This document shows, in pieces, positions 40,800 through 49,122 of a stretch of 64,000 nt of DNA (positions are counted from its first letter, which is position 1; every line of letters begins with the position of its first letter). The stretch spans positions 47,924 to 111,923 of the forward strand of contig JBKHCS010000002.1 of assembly GCA_046541715.1 (NCBI GenBank), read 5' to 3'. Under the pieces are notes generated by a model. That model was not told the DNA's origin and made no database searches. It saw only the letters and a list, made by a program, of their open reading frames with translations. Both the position numbers and the translations under genes were made by a program. Source of the DNA: CAYPUT01 sp046541715 (GTDB lineage Bacteria > Spirochaetota > Spirochaetia > DSM-27196 > PWMO01).

Positions 40800-41191
40800 C
40801 GTCGAGCTTCCTCGAGTGACACCGATAGATCCGGCCTGAGGGAGGCGGCACCCTCGAGGTAGCAGTGGGCCGGCCGGCTCCAGTAGGCACGGCTCCAGAA
40901 TGGGGCCCTGCAGAGAAGGAGAACCCGGACCGTTCTCGGGAGAGAATCAGGGTAGACCGGTTCCTGGGTACAGAAAAGGGGCGCCTTGTCGAAACCGCCT
41001 TTCCGGAGGGCCGTCGCGGGATTGGCATTCCGGAGATCTCCGGTTTGAGAAAAGACAACCTGAATAATCCGGTGCGGCAAGATGCGGTTCTTTGCCGATA
41101 ACTCGCCAAGCAGTCTACCGACGGCAAGCTCCATCGCGTCCTTGCTATCTTCCCGGAGCTGGATCGCTCCCCGGAGGGCGTAGATCTTCAT
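40796..41191 (-). CDS. aroH: Chorismate mutase, monofunctional AroH class
   Basis: 131 residues, close to Bacillus subtilis AroH (127). It converts chorismate to prephenate for Phe and Tyr synthesis. Active-site landmarks: Arg7 in LRGAIQL, Cys and Glu in CTQEP, Arg in RTVRVLLL, and Tyr/Leu in CYLEGAASLRPDLS. The trimer-forming pattern ALRKGGF is kept. It overlaps map by 4 bp. No other aromatic-pathway gene is near. Confidence 0.92.
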   Translation of the reverse strand: MKIYALRGAIQLREDSKDAMELAVGRLLGELSAKNRILPHRIIQVVFSQTGDLRNANPATALRKGGFDKAPLFCTQEPVYPDSLPRTVRVLLLCRAPFWSRAYWSRPAHCYLEGAASLRPDLSVSLEEARR

Positions 41192-41204
41192 ACCGCTCTC
41201 AATA

Positions 41205-41576
41205 CTACGGATAGGGCCCGAGAAAGACTACCAGCATTTCTACCAGGAGCCAGAGAGAGGCACCGAAAAGTGCGGTAATTGCCCCGAAAACAAGGCGCCC
41301 GAGAAGCAGATGGTGTCTCTTGAGACTCCAGGCCGCCGCAAGAACCGTGTAATAGAGGCTTGCAATCGAAGAGACACCAGCGGCCGACTTTAGGAGCGTT
41401 AACAAGAGGCGCTGGGTGGAATCGAGAAAATCCTGGTAGCTTCCAATGATGTAGAGGCTCAGCGCGAGAAGAGCCAACACCAGCAAGAAAACCGAAAGAC
41501 TCTCTACCAGGCGGAGCGCGAGAGAGAGGAAGGATCGGCCGTGGGAGTGATGAGCCTCTTGCTCCGTGGTCTTCAT
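41205..41576 (-). CDS. Small membrane protein of unknown function
   Basis: About 123 residues from ATG 41576; GTG 41594 is an alternative start. Two or three hydrophobic helices are seen (LVESLSVFLLVLALLALSLY; a middle Ala-rich one; FGAITALFGASLWLLVEMLVV). The N-terminus is polar and His-rich (EAHHSHG). It lies 13 bp upstream of aroH and is divergent from a HAD gene. No family is recognised. Confidence 0.7.
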   Translation of the reverse strand: MKTTEQEAHHSHGRSFLSLALRLVESLSVFLLVLALLALSLYIIGSYQDFLDSTQRLLLTLLKSAAGVSSIASLYYTVLAAAWSLKRHHLLLGRLVFGAITALFGASLWLLVEMLVVFLGPYP

Positions 41577-41584
41577 CGGCTGAG

Positions 41585-41613
41585 TTGAAAGCACCTTCGG
41601 TTTACCATACTAT
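41585..41613 (+). promoter_or_regulatory. Promoter of HAD hydrolase gene
   Basis: TTGAAA (41585-41590), 17-bp spacer, TACTAT (41608-41613). ATG 41620 falls 6 nt later, at the predicted transcription start. Confidence 0.5.
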
Positions 41614-41619
41614 GAATAT

Positions 41620-42543
41620 ATGCCCGGGGCGAACGGCGAAGCGTCCGATCTATTGGATATCATCCGGAGACACACGACGTCCCTCGAGCCGATTCCAACC
41701 GATGTGGAGCCCTCCGGCTCCCTGGGTCGCGGAGAAGTTCGCACGGTTCTCTTCGATGTTTACGGTACCCTCCTTGTTTCCGATTCCGGAGACGTCGGAA
41801 CGGCCCGGGAAACGGTGGGCTCCGACCCATTTACCCGGGCTCTTTCGAGTTTCGGCGAGAAGCACCGAGTTCGTAATGCTCCCGCGGCGGGAGAGGTGGC
41901 CCGGGACGGCTTTTTCGAGGAAATCGAATCGGAGCACACGGTCAAAATCGAAGGGGGGACCGACCATCCGGAGGTGGACATCCGGGAAATCTGGCGGAAG
42001 GTGTGGATCCGCCTCGGAGACTCCGGGCTTGTGGAATACGGCCCCCTAGCCGAAGCGAGCATCGAGGAATTGGCCCTCTACTACGAGCTCTACAGCAATC
42101 CGACCTACCCGATGCCCCGATCCCGGCAGACGCTTGAAGCGCTCCGGGACGCAGGCGTTCGCCTCGGGATTGTTTCGAACGCTCAGTTCTTTACCCCCCT
42201 GCTCTTTCCCGGACAGATCGGCGCAACGACCGAGGAGCTGGGATTCGAGGAAGACTTGTTGATGTGGTCCTTCGAAGAAGGTGTCGCCAAGCCTTCGGCC
42301 GATATCTTCGGGCGGCTTCTCGATAGGGTCGGCGACCTCGACCCCTCGACGGCGCTCTACGTGGGAAACGATATGCTCAACGATATTGCCGCCGCGGCCT
42401 CCTGCGGCTTCAAGACCTGTCTCTTCGCCGGGGATAGGCGGTCCCTTCGCCTCCGATCCGACGAAGAGCGATGCGCCGGCGTCGTCCCCGACTTGCGAAT
42501 TACCTCGCTCGAACAGATTCCCGAGAAGATAAAGGTGACCTGA
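41620..42543 (+). CDS. HAD-superfamily hydrolase
   Basis: 307 residues from ATG 41620; no ribosome site. Motif I is FDVYGTLL (near residue 45), with Tyr at the position of the general acid, as in haloacid-dehalogenase-type members. Motif II is GIVSNAQF, motif III the Lys in GVAKPSADIF, and motif IV YVGNDMLNDIAAAASCGF. A roughly 40-residue N-terminal extension precedes the fold. Substrate class (phosphatase or dehalogenase) cannot be set from sequence. The next gene begins 3 bp after its stop. Confidence 0.85.
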   Translation: MPGANGEASDLLDIIRRHTTSLEPIPTDVEPSGSLGRGEVRTVLFDVYGTLLVSDSGDVGTARETVGSDPFTRALSSFGEKHRVRNAPAAGEVARDGFFEEIESEHTVKIEGGTDHPEVDIREIWRKVWIRLGDSGLVEYGPLAEASIEELALYYELYSNPTYPMPRSRQTLEALRDAGVRLGIVSNAQFFTPLLFPGQIGATTEELGFEEDLLMWSFEEGVAKPSADIFGRLLDRVGDLDPSTALYVGNDMLNDIAAAASCGFKTCLFAGDRRSLRLRSDEERCAGVVPDLRITSLEQIPEKIKVT

Positions 42544-42545
42544 CT

Positions 42546-43397
42546 ATGAGAAAAGCAATAGTTATTCTGATTGTTCTTATTCTTGCCGGTGGGACGGCCT
42601 TCTACTTCGGCTGGGTCCAGTTTCGGCTGCCCCCGGGGACCGTCGGAGTGGTCTTTACCAAGACCTCCGGCTGGGACTCGGAGGTCATCGACGCCGGAGA
42701 GTTCTCCTGGCGGTGGGAGGCCCTGCTCCCGACCAATCTGACCCTCCATATGGTGGACATTGATCCGGTTACGGTGGGCGTCTCCTCCACGGGGAATCTT
42801 CCGTCGGGCCCCCTCTACGGCGGTTTTCTCGAAGGCTCGCCTACCTTCGAGTACGAGGTACGGTTCGATGTAACCTACCGCATTAACCCGGAGGAGCTTC
42901 CCCGACTCCTTGAAGAGGGTGTTGTCGAGGGGAGCGACGTTGCCGACTGGTACGATAGCATGAACGATTCCATCGAAGCAGAGGCCCTCGAGTTGGTCTC
43001 CGAGGCGATGGAGTCGGTGTCCGAGACGTCCGCCGGCGAGCGGGTCTCACTGTTTGCCGAGTCAATGGAGGAGCGCCTAGTCGGCGCCGTTCCGGATGCC
43101 GAAATAGTATCGGTTCTTCCCCGGCGGATTTCGTTGCCCGATATCGGCCTATACCGGGAGGCCCGGGAGCTCTACCTCGGAGCGATGGAAGTACGGGGGG
43201 AAGCAATCGAAGAGGCTATGGCATCGGCTTCCACCGAAGAGGTCTTCGAGGAGGCCCGCCTTGCAACGCTTCGACGATACGGTGAGGTGCTCTCGGAGTA
43301 CCCCGTGTTGCTGGAGTATTTCAGTCTCGGAGCGGAAGAGGGAGTCGACCCCCTGAATCTCGGACGGCTGAGGCCCGAAGGGGCGCAGGAAGAGTAG
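42546..43397 (+). CDS. Membrane-anchored SPFH/band-7-like protein
   Basis: 283 residues from ATG 42546, preceded by AAAGGTGA. One N-terminal membrane helix (AIVILIVLILAGGTAFYFG) is followed by a segment with the opening of a prohibitin-like domain (LPPGTVGVVFTKTSGWDSEVI; EYEVRFDVTYRINPEEL). The C-terminal third is helical and Glu-rich, as in SPFH oligomerisation regions. SPFH proteins form membrane rings around proteases or lipid domains. The similarity is moderate, so the family call is provisional. Confidence 0.65.
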   Translation: MRKAIVILIVLILAGGTAFYFGWVQFRLPPGTVGVVFTKTSGWDSEVIDAGEFSWRWEALLPTNLTLHMVDIDPVTVGVSSTGNLPSGPLYGGFLEGSPTFEYEVRFDVTYRINPEELPRLLEEGVVEGSDVADWYDSMNDSIEAEALELVSEAMESVSETSAGERVSLFAESMEERLVGAVPDAEIVSVLPRRISLPDIGLYREARELYLGAMEVRGEAIEEAMASASTEEVFEEARLATLRRYGEVLSEYPVLLEYFSLGAEEGVDPLNLGRLRPEGAQEE

Positions 43398-43404
43398 CGA
43401 GGTC

Positions 43405-45159
43405 TTAACCGCCCTCCTCTATCGTAAGGAGGTGCATGATGGCCCGGCGGGCCGTCGATATGCGTTTCGCCTTCGCGGCGATCGTCTCGTCGATCGTTCC
43501 CCCTGCCAGGGAGGAGTGCGCGTTGAGCCGCTCCTTTACCGAGGGGCTCGCCGCCTCGGGGATCTCTCGAAGGAGGTCTTCGACGTGTTGTAGGTCGGAT
43601 AACCCATCTTCTAAGAGCGTCTTGGCCTGACGATCTACCCCGGCGACGAAGTTGCGGTAGGTGGGATGGAGGGACGAATCCTTCTCCGCTCCGTGGCGGA
43701 GGCGGAACAAGGTCTTACCGTTTTCGAGGTCCGGAGCGAAAGTGCGGTCGAGGGCCCGGATACGCTCCCCAATGTCGACGAGTCCGTTTGTATGAAGCAA
43801 GAGGTCGTTCGCCGCCTCCCGGCGCCGAGTGGGAAAGAGCCGGGCGACGTGCCGGATAAACTCCTGGTCCGAGTCGGTAAATATAATCCGGATGAAGTTG
43901 TAGAGAATGTTGAGGGACTTAACGTACCGAATCGCCGGGAGGCCAAGTTCCCGTAGGTTTCCTACGGACATGGTCCCGTAGTGCTGGAAGGGAGGGGGAT
44001 CCGCCGGAAAGACATCCTGAATGAGCCGGCCGATGGCCCCCATGCGAATATCTTCAAGGCGCTCGTCGAGTTGAGATAAAACCGAAATGTGGAGCGAATC
44101 GGCGTAGAACCCCCGAATGTTTAGAGACGGTAGATACGCAACGAACCGGTAATAGGGATCCTGCCTTATGTAGCGGATAAGGTCCCCCACCGGAACCGCC
44201 CGGCGAAAGCGGGAGACCGCCGCGATTAGCCGGTCGAAGTAGCCCTGTAACTGGTCGGTCTCCAAGGGGACAACTTCGTCATCCCCCGCGGAGAGATGAA
44301 TCGATTCAAGAAGGTCCTTCGGAACTCGGTCGCCTTTTCCAAGGCGGGAGGACGCGTAGAGGGCATAGTACATCAACTCCAGCTTCTCCACGACCGCCGA
44401 CGCAGCCGCCGGTTTGAAGGTCGGCTCGGTATCCTCCTGCGGTGGCTCGTCTCCGATCCGGACGCCGAAGGGACGGAAGAACGCCCTGTAGGGGAACAGG
44501 CAAATGTCCCGGAGGTAGTAGAGGGGTAGAAAGGCACCCTCCACGTGGCGGAACAGGTCGTCGTGGATTTCCCCGAGGTATTCCTCGATTCTGTCGAGGA
44601 GAAGCTCCTTCGGGGCGCTTCGGTCGTCCCGGTCGAGGAAGGCGTCCTGAAGCTCTCGAGTCGAGGCAAAGTCCTCCGGTCGGGACCGTGGCTCCGGGAC
44701 ACGCTGCTCGAGGAGGTGCCGGGCCACTCGACTGAGGCGCTCGTTTTCGTCCCAGAGAAAGTGGAAGAGGGGAATGAGGGGATAGCACTCCCGGTAAAGG
44801 CGGTAAAACTGAAGGGCGATCCCCTCCGAGACGGTTTCGGGTTCCGGCGCCTCCTCGTCGATACCGGTCGCCTGGATCCGTCGCCGAATTTTGGAAAGGC
44901 GATAGTCGACGTAGGCTCCTTCGATCGTCTTTCCGGTCAGAATCTGCCGGAACCAGAGGCGGAACCGCAGGAGCAGGCCGAGCTGGTCTAGATCCTGCCG
45001 GAGCATCGTGTTGCGCTGCTCGACGGAAATCTCGGTCTTGAAGATGCGTGGCTGGTTGACCGAGGTCAGGGCAAGGCTCTTGAGAATACGGTCGTGGAGT
45101 TTCTTGCGCTCGTCGTCGGTCAGGCTTCTAACCAGCTGGCGGAGAGTCGCGGTAGCCAC
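43405..45159 (-). CDS. Conserved hypothetical protein (spirochaete-type, cytoplasmic)
   Basis: 584 residues from GTG 45159, with GGAGA about 9 nt upstream, two bases after the thiN stop. No signal peptide or membrane helix is evident. The protein is mainly helical and rich in Arg, Leu and Asp (LRQDLDQLGLLLRFRLWFRQI; YYLRDICLFPYRAFFRPFGV). I see no catalytic motif. It resembles, from memory, long spirochaete-only hypothetical proteins (possibly DUF5312), but I cannot confirm that. It is translated in a pair with thiN. Confidence 0.75.
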   Translation of the reverse strand: MATATLRQLVRSLTDDERKKLHDRILKSLALTSVNQPRIFKTEISVEQRNTMLRQDLDQLGLLLRFRLWFRQILTGKTIEGAYVDYRLSKIRRRIQATGIDEEAPEPETVSEGIALQFYRLYRECYPLIPLFHFLWDENERLSRVARHLLEQRVPEPRSRPEDFASTRELQDAFLDRDDRSAPKELLLDRIEEYLGEIHDDLFRHVEGAFLPLYYLRDICLFPYRAFFRPFGVRIGDEPPQEDTEPTFKPAAASAVVEKLELMYYALYASSRLGKGDRVPKDLLESIHLSAGDDEVVPLETDQLQGYFDRLIAAVSRFRRAVPVGDLIRYIRQDPYYRFVAYLPSLNIRGFYADSLHISVLSQLDERLEDIRMGAIGRLIQDVFPADPPPFQHYGTMSVGNLRELGLPAIRYVKSLNILYNFIRIIFTDSDQEFIRHVARLFPTRRREAANDLLLHTNGLVDIGERIRALDRTFAPDLENGKTLFRLRHGAEKDSSLHPTYRNFVAGVDRQAKTLLEDGLSDLQHVEDLLREIPEAASPSVKERLNAHSSLAGGTIDETIAAKAKRISTARRAIMHLLTIEEGG

Positions 45160-45161
45160 GT

Positions 45162-45806
45162 CTATTGCTCTCCATCTTCGAGAGGCTGCACCATCAGGAG
45201 CGCCCCGGAATGAACGGATATGGACACCGTCGGAGCGGTGGTCTCGTTGCTGAGCCCCACGTCTCCGGGATACCAGGTAAGGTTGTCGAGGGGCCACCTG
45301 AGGCCGCTACTCTTCATGGTGCAAGGACCGCCTCCGAGGGGGAAGAAAGATACCAGCCGTCCCTCGCCGAGGTCAAAGGTATGTTCTCCGTCGAGGCGAC
45401 TCAGGACGGCGTTGTGCGTAATCCAGAGCGAAGGCGCCGACCGACGATGAAACAACGATGTAAGGGCGAGAAGATGATCGATTCGGCCCCCTCCCCCGCC
45501 GACTACTACCCTGGTGATAATATCATTTTCATCCAAAAAAGCTAGGGCCAGTTCGGTATCCGTTAGGTCCTTCTCCCGGGGATAGCGGAAGACACGGTCC
45601 GGCGGCAAGGCGGACAAGAGATCGGTATTCTCTATCGAATCGAAGTCTCCGAGGGCGAAATCCGGGGACAGCCCGAGCCGTGCGGCGTTGTCGACCCCGG
45701 AATCCGCGGCGACCACAAGGTAGGGCGGGTCGAGAAACCTCCTAAACGTATCCCGAGAAGGTATCCTCCCGCCGGTAACAACGATTCCCACAGAGTCTCT
45801 GTTCAT
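45162..45806 (-). CDS. thiN: Thiamine pyrophosphokinase
   Basis: 214 residues. The enzyme converts thiamine to thiamine pyrophosphate with ATP. Signatures: VVAADSGVDNAARLGLSPDF, LGDFDSI, KDLTDTELALAFL, and GGGGGRIDHLLAL. The C-terminal half is a beta sandwich that binds thiamine (VSISVHSGALL). No thiamine synthesis gene is present here, in line with salvage. Confidence 0.95.
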   Translation of the reverse strand: MNRDSVGIVVTGGRIPSRDTFRRFLDPPYLVVAADSGVDNAARLGLSPDFALGDFDSIENTDLLSALPPDRVFRYPREKDLTDTELALAFLDENDIITRVVVGGGGGRIDHLLALTSLFHRRSAPSLWITHNAVLSRLDGEHTFDLGEGRLVSFFPLGGGPCTMKSSGLRWPLDNLTWYPGDVGLSNETTAPTVSISVHSGALLMVQPLEDGEQ

Positions 45807-45826
45807 ACACCTCTAACCTAAAACCC

Positions 45827-45853
45827 TAAAGAGCCGGATTCGTAATCCGACAT
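45827..45853 (+). promoter_or_regulatory. Sigma-28 (FliA)-like promoter of flaB
   Basis: TAAA (45827-45830), 15-bp spacer, TCCGACAT (45846-45853), against the consensus TAAA-N15-GCCGATAA (5 of 8 in the -10 element). A perfect CGGATT/AATCCG inverted repeat spans the spacer and the start of the -10. Confidence 0.6.
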
Positions 45854-45876
45854 TATGAATGAAATGCTTGTCAAGG

Positions 45877-45915
45877 CGAACAGGGATGTTCGTCACGATC
45901 GACCTTCAAGGAGGG
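45877..45915 (+). promoter_or_regulatory. Probable CsrA target in flaB leader
   Basis: Hairpin CGAACA-GGGA-TGTTCG (45877-45892) contains GAACAGGGATGT, which fits 11 of 12 positions of the CsrA consensus RUACARGGAUGU with GGA in the loop. A second GGA motif is the ribosome site AAGGAGGG (45908-45915). This two-site layout resembles the Bacillus hag leader. Confidence 0.65.
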
Positions 45916-45919
45916 TGCT

Positions 45920-46792
45920 ATGATTATCAACCATAACCTGAGCGCGATGTTCGCCCAGCGGCAGCAAAAGTTCAACAACCTTGCTACCGACGGCAACATC
46001 GAAAAGCTGTCTTCCGGACTGCGGATTAACCGCGCCGGGGACGACGCTTCAGGGCTGGCCGTTTCGGAGAAGATGCGGTCGCAGATCCGGGGCCTGAGAC
46101 AGGCCGAGCGAAACGCGGCGGACGGTATCAACATGATCCAGACGGCTGAAGGGTACCTGCAGGAGTCCCAGGATATCCTGCAACGGCTTCGGGAGCTCGC
46201 GGTACAGTCCGCGAACGGCATCTACTCGACGGAAGACCGAATGCAAATTCAGGTCGAAGTGTCGAGTCTTGTGGACGAGGTCAACCGTGTTGCCTCGCAT
46301 GCGCAGTTTAACGGCATGAACCTGCTTACCGGGCGTTTCGCTCGGGAAACGGGGGAAAACTCCGTGACGGCCAGCATGTACTTCCACATCGGTGCCAACA
46401 TGGACCAACGCGAGCGTGTGTTTATCGGAACGATGACCGCCCAGGGGCTCGGCATTCAGAGTGCCGACGGACTGCCCCATACGGCAACCTTTATTTCGAT
46501 TTCCACCCCGGACAAGGCGAACATCTCTATTGGCGTTATCGATGCCGCTCTTCGGACCGTGAACAAGCAGCGGGCCGACTTGGGCGCGTATCAGAACCGT
46601 CTCGAGTACGCTCGGGTAGGATTGAGCATCGGTGCGGAAAACCTCCAGGCTTCGGAATCCCAGATCCGGGACGTCGATATGGCCAGCGAGGTCGTTAAGT
46701 TCGTTACGAACCAGATTCTGGTTCAGAGCTCCACCGCTATGTTGGCTCAGGCGAACCAGAAGACGCAGTCGGTTCTGCAGCTGCTCCAATAG
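45920..46792 (+). CDS. flaB: Periplasmic flagellar filament core protein FlaB (flagellin)
   Basis: 290 residues from ATG 45920 behind AAGGAGGG. Both flagellin ends are conserved: N-terminal MIINHNLSAMFAQRQ with LSSGLRINRAGDDASGLAVS, and C-terminal GAYQNRLEYARVGLSIGAEN with STAMLAQANQKTQSVLQLLQ. The central domain is short (about residues 140-190), as in spirochaete FlaB and Bacillus-type core flagellins. FlaB polymerises into the filament under the outer membrane. It is exported by the flagellar type III system, so no signal peptide is expected. A strong terminator follows, so it is monocistronic. Confidence 0.97.
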   Translation: MIINHNLSAMFAQRQQKFNNLATDGNIEKLSSGLRINRAGDDASGLAVSEKMRSQIRGLRQAERNAADGINMIQTAEGYLQESQDILQRLRELAVQSANGIYSTEDRMQIQVEVSSLVDEVNRVASHAQFNGMNLLTGRFARETGENSVTASMYFHIGANMDQRERVFIGTMTAQGLGIQSADGLPHTATFISISTPDKANISIGVIDAALRTVNKQRADLGAYQNRLEYARVGLSIGAENLQASESQIRDVDMASEVVKFVTNQILVQSSTAMLAQANQKTQSVLQLLQ

Positions 46793-46813
46793 GGCGACGC
46801 CTTTCGCATGCGT

Positions 46814-46841
46814 AAGGCAGCCTTCGGGCTGCCTTTTTTTT
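46814..46841 (+). terminator. Rho-independent terminator of flaB
   Basis: Stem AAGGCAGCC / GGCTGCCTT with loop TTCG (46823-46826) and eight T residues (46834-46841). Confidence 0.93.
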
Positions 46842-46868
46842 ATGCCCGGTGGTGGCTTCTTTCGACGG

Positions 46869-46896
46869 TTGACAACTCGTTCCGTCGGCCCATAAT
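46869..46896 (+). promoter_or_regulatory. Promoter of cca
   Basis: TTGACA (46869-46874), 16-bp spacer, CATAAT (46891-46896). GTG 46906 lies 9 nt after it. Confidence 0.65.
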
Positions 46897-46905
46897 CAAC
46901 CAGCA

Positions 46906-48267
46906 GTGAAGCCCAAATTCCCGAAGGTACTCTTTGCTCTCGCCCACGTTTTTGCCGACGCAGGGTATGCCTGTTACGTGGTCGGCGGTGCCCTGCGTAA
47001 CATAGCCATGGGAGAGGAGCCCGACGACTACGACATCGCCACGGACGCGGCCCCCGAGAAAGTAACGGAACTCTTCCGGAGAACTATTCCGACGGGGATC
47101 AAGCACGGTACCGTTACGGTTCTCTTCAAGGGCCGGACCTTTGAAGTGACCACCTTCCGCACCGAGGGGACCTACACCGACGGCCGGCGCCCGGACAGCG
47201 TCGACTATGTCGGGACCATCGAAGAGGATCTTTCTCGACGGGACTTCACGATCAACGGAATGGCCTACGACCTTGTGGAACACCAGTTCGTCGACCCCTA
47301 CGGGGGTATGGAAGATCTTGAGAAACGCAGGGTAAGGGCGATAGGAGCTCCCCGGGAACGATTCTCCGAGGACGGTCTGCGTTTGTTGCGGTGTATTCGT
47401 TTCGCCGGGCGTCTTGGCTTCTCGGTGGAAGAGAACACCTTGCAGGCTCTCAAGGAGGAAAAGAGCCGGATCAGGGCGGTGTCCCCGGAACGCGTCAGGG
47501 ACGAGTTTTCGAAGACCCTTCTGGCGAAGGATCCGAGGTCGGGTCTTTCGCTTCTGAGAGATACAGGGCTTATGGAGGAGTTTCTCCCGGAGCTCTACCG
47601 CACCCGGCTAACGCCCCAGGAGAGGGGTATAGACAAGAACGTTTTGGATCACTCGATTCGGAGCGCCGCGGCGGCCCCGGCAGAGAGCCTGACCCTGCGG
47701 TTGGCGGCCCTCTTCCACGATATCGGTAAGTTCAATACGCAGGAAGGAACGCCACCCGGTCCCCTCTCGTTTCACGGTCACGAGGTGGTCTCCGCCGAGG
47801 AAACAGCGTACGTTCTGAGGCGCCTCCGGTACCCGAACGCGGTTGTCGACGACGTATGCCATCTTATCCGTCACCACATGATACGCTACGACGACTCTTG
47901 GAGCGATGGCGCGGTTCGGCGGTTCGTCCGCACGATCGGCCGGGGAAACCTCGGTAATTGGTTTGCTCTCCGGAGGGCGGATGCTCTCGGTAAGGGGCTG
48001 CCGATCAAGGAGAGCCCGGGACTCCGGTCACTTTCGGATCGAATTGAGACCGTGCTAACCGAGGATTCCGCTCTTTCGGTGAGAGACCTGGCGATTTCCG
48101 GAGAAGACCTCGCCGCCCTGGGTATTCCCCGGGGGCCGGAAATGGGAGTGGTCTTGCGAGACCTTCTGGAAACCGTCCTCGACGATCCGGAGCAAAACCG
48201 ACCGGAACAGCTAAAGACGATCGCGAAACGGTTCTACGAGGAACGGATCAGACCGGCGAGGGAATAG
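46906..48267 (+). CDS. cca: tRNA nucleotidyltransferase (CCA-adding, class II) with HD domain
   Basis: 453 residues from GTG 46906; no ribosome site precedes it. Head and catalytic motifs: YVVGGALRNIAMG, DDYDIATDA (catalytic Asp pair), GIKHGTVTV, RRDFTINGMAYD, and RFSEDGLRLLRCIRFAGRLGF. A C-terminal HD domain is visible (LFHDIGKFNT; HGHEVVSAE). It repairs or adds the 3' CCA. The two tRNA genes in this window have no encoded CCA, so this activity should be essential. Poly(A) polymerase is the related alternative, but the pattern favours Cca. Confidence 0.92.
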   Translation: MKPKFPKVLFALAHVFADAGYACYVVGGALRNIAMGEEPDDYDIATDAAPEKVTELFRRTIPTGIKHGTVTVLFKGRTFEVTTFRTEGTYTDGRRPDSVDYVGTIEEDLSRRDFTINGMAYDLVEHQFVDPYGGMEDLEKRRVRAIGAPRERFSEDGLRLLRCIRFAGRLGFSVEENTLQALKEEKSRIRAVSPERVRDEFSKTLLAKDPRSGLSLLRDTGLMEEFLPELYRTRLTPQERGIDKNVLDHSIRSAAAAPAESLTLRLAALFHDIGKFNTQEGTPPGPLSFHGHEVVSAEETAYVLRRLRYPNAVVDDVCHLIRHHMIRYDDSWSDGAVRRFVRTIGRGNLGNWFALRRADALGKGLPIKESPGLRSLSDRIETVLTEDSALSVRDLAISGEDLAALGIPRGPEMGVVLRDLLETVLDDPEQNRPEQLKTIAKRFYEERIRPARE

Positions 48268-48291
48268 GACCGCCGAAAAGCGTCGCGGCCT

Positions 48292-49062
48292 CTATGGCTC
48301 GTCGGTTGCCCCAGGAGGCTCGCCACCGAGAGCCTTGAAGGCTATTCGTGCAGCTTCTTGTTCCGCTTCTTTCTTATTGCGCCCCTGCCCAGGACCGTAA
48401 TTCTGGTCCTTGACCCGGACGTCGATCCAGAAGGTCTTCCGATGATCCGGCCCGGTCTTTTTGACGAGGACGTACTTCGGGTAGGTCTTGAACCTTTTCT
48501 GGACGAACTCCTGCAGGAGCGTCTTGTAGTCCTTCTTGTGCTTGTTCTGGAGAACCTTATCGATCTCCGGGACCAAGTACTTAAGAATAAACCTCTTTGC
48601 GCTTCCGATGCCGGAGTCGAGAAAATAGGCGCCGATGATGGCTTCCATGGCGTCGGCCAGGATGGCCTTCTTCGAGCGCCCACCGGAAAACTCTTCGCCC
48701 TTGCCGATCAGGATGAAGTTATCGACCCTAAGGTTTCGAGATATCGAGGCGAGGCTGTCCTCGGACACGACGAACGATTTGATCTTGGCGAGGTCTCCCT
48801 CCGCACTCTCGGGTAGCGTTAGGTATAGGTACTCTGCAATGACGAGCCCCAGCACCGAGTCGCCAAGAAACTCCAGCTTTTCGTTGTTTGCCACGGTGCC
48901 ATCGGATTCGTTCGCAAAAGAACGATGACAAAAAGCGTGGTTAAGAAGCTCAAGCTTGCGGAATCGAATTCCCGCTTGCTTCTCGAAAAGCTGCAACTCC
49001 TTACGACGTTCGCTATCGACCTTCGGTGGTCTGACCTCCCCAATGTTTCGCGACAGTTTCAA
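48292..49062 (-). CDS. rnc: Ribonuclease III
   Basis: 256 residues. RNase III cuts double-stranded RNA in rRNA maturation and regulation. The signature NNEKLEFLGDSVLGL (near residue 60) and DAMEAIIGAYFLDSG carry the catalytic acids. The C-terminal dsRNA-binding domain is DYKTLLQEFVQKRF, then GRNKKEAEQEAARIAFKAL. An N-terminal extension of about 20 residues is present. A hairpin terminator separates it from acpP. Confidence 0.96.
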   Translation of the reverse strand: MKLSRNIGEVRPPKVDSERRKELQLFEKQAGIRFRKLELLNHAFCHRSFANESDGTVANNEKLEFLGDSVLGLVIAEYLYLTLPESAEGDLAKIKSFVVSEDSLASISRNLRVDNFILIGKGEEFSGGRSKKAILADAMEAIIGAYFLDSGIGSAKRFILKYLVPEIDKVLQNKHKKDYKTLLQEFVQKRFKTYPKYVLVKKTGPDHRKTFWIDVRVKDQNYGPGQGRNKKEAEQEAARIAFKALGGEPPGATDEP

Positions 49063-49091
49063 ACGCGAACCCCTTGGAGGTAAATATAAGA

Positions 49092-49112
49092 AAGCCCGGC
49101 GGCGCCGGGCTT
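49092..49112 (-). terminator. Hairpin terminator between acpP and rnc
   Basis: Stem AAGCCCGGC / GCCGGGCTT with a 3-nt loop. On the minus strand it is followed by TTTCTTATATTT. It probably attenuates rather than fully blocks transcription into rnc. Confidence 0.7.
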
Positions 49113-49122
49113 CAATCGAACT

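Larger units (their letters stand above)
45807..45919. other. flaB promoter and leader region
   Basis: It contains a sigma-28-like promoter, a 6-bp inverted repeat CGGATT-N3-AATCCG (45835-45849), a CsrA-type hairpin and the flaB ribosome site. The thiN start lies at its left edge, divergent. Confidence 0.75.

Noticed and set aside
39979..41127. Open frame of about 382 codons on the minus strand across map and aroH
   Set aside because: It is the wrong frame of two well-identified enzymes; the translation is Arg/Ser-rich without domains.
43405..45297. Upstream extension of the 584-residue hypothetical protein into thiN
   Set aside because: The extra 46 residues are basic out-of-frame sequence of thiN; GTG 45159 has a good ribosome site and normal spacing.
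45877..45892. LexA-like palindrome in the flaB leader (GAAC-N6-GTTC)
   Set aside because: Gram-positive-type LexA boxes have a 4-bp spacer, the site lies downstream of the promoter, and the match to the CsrA RNA consensus is much better.
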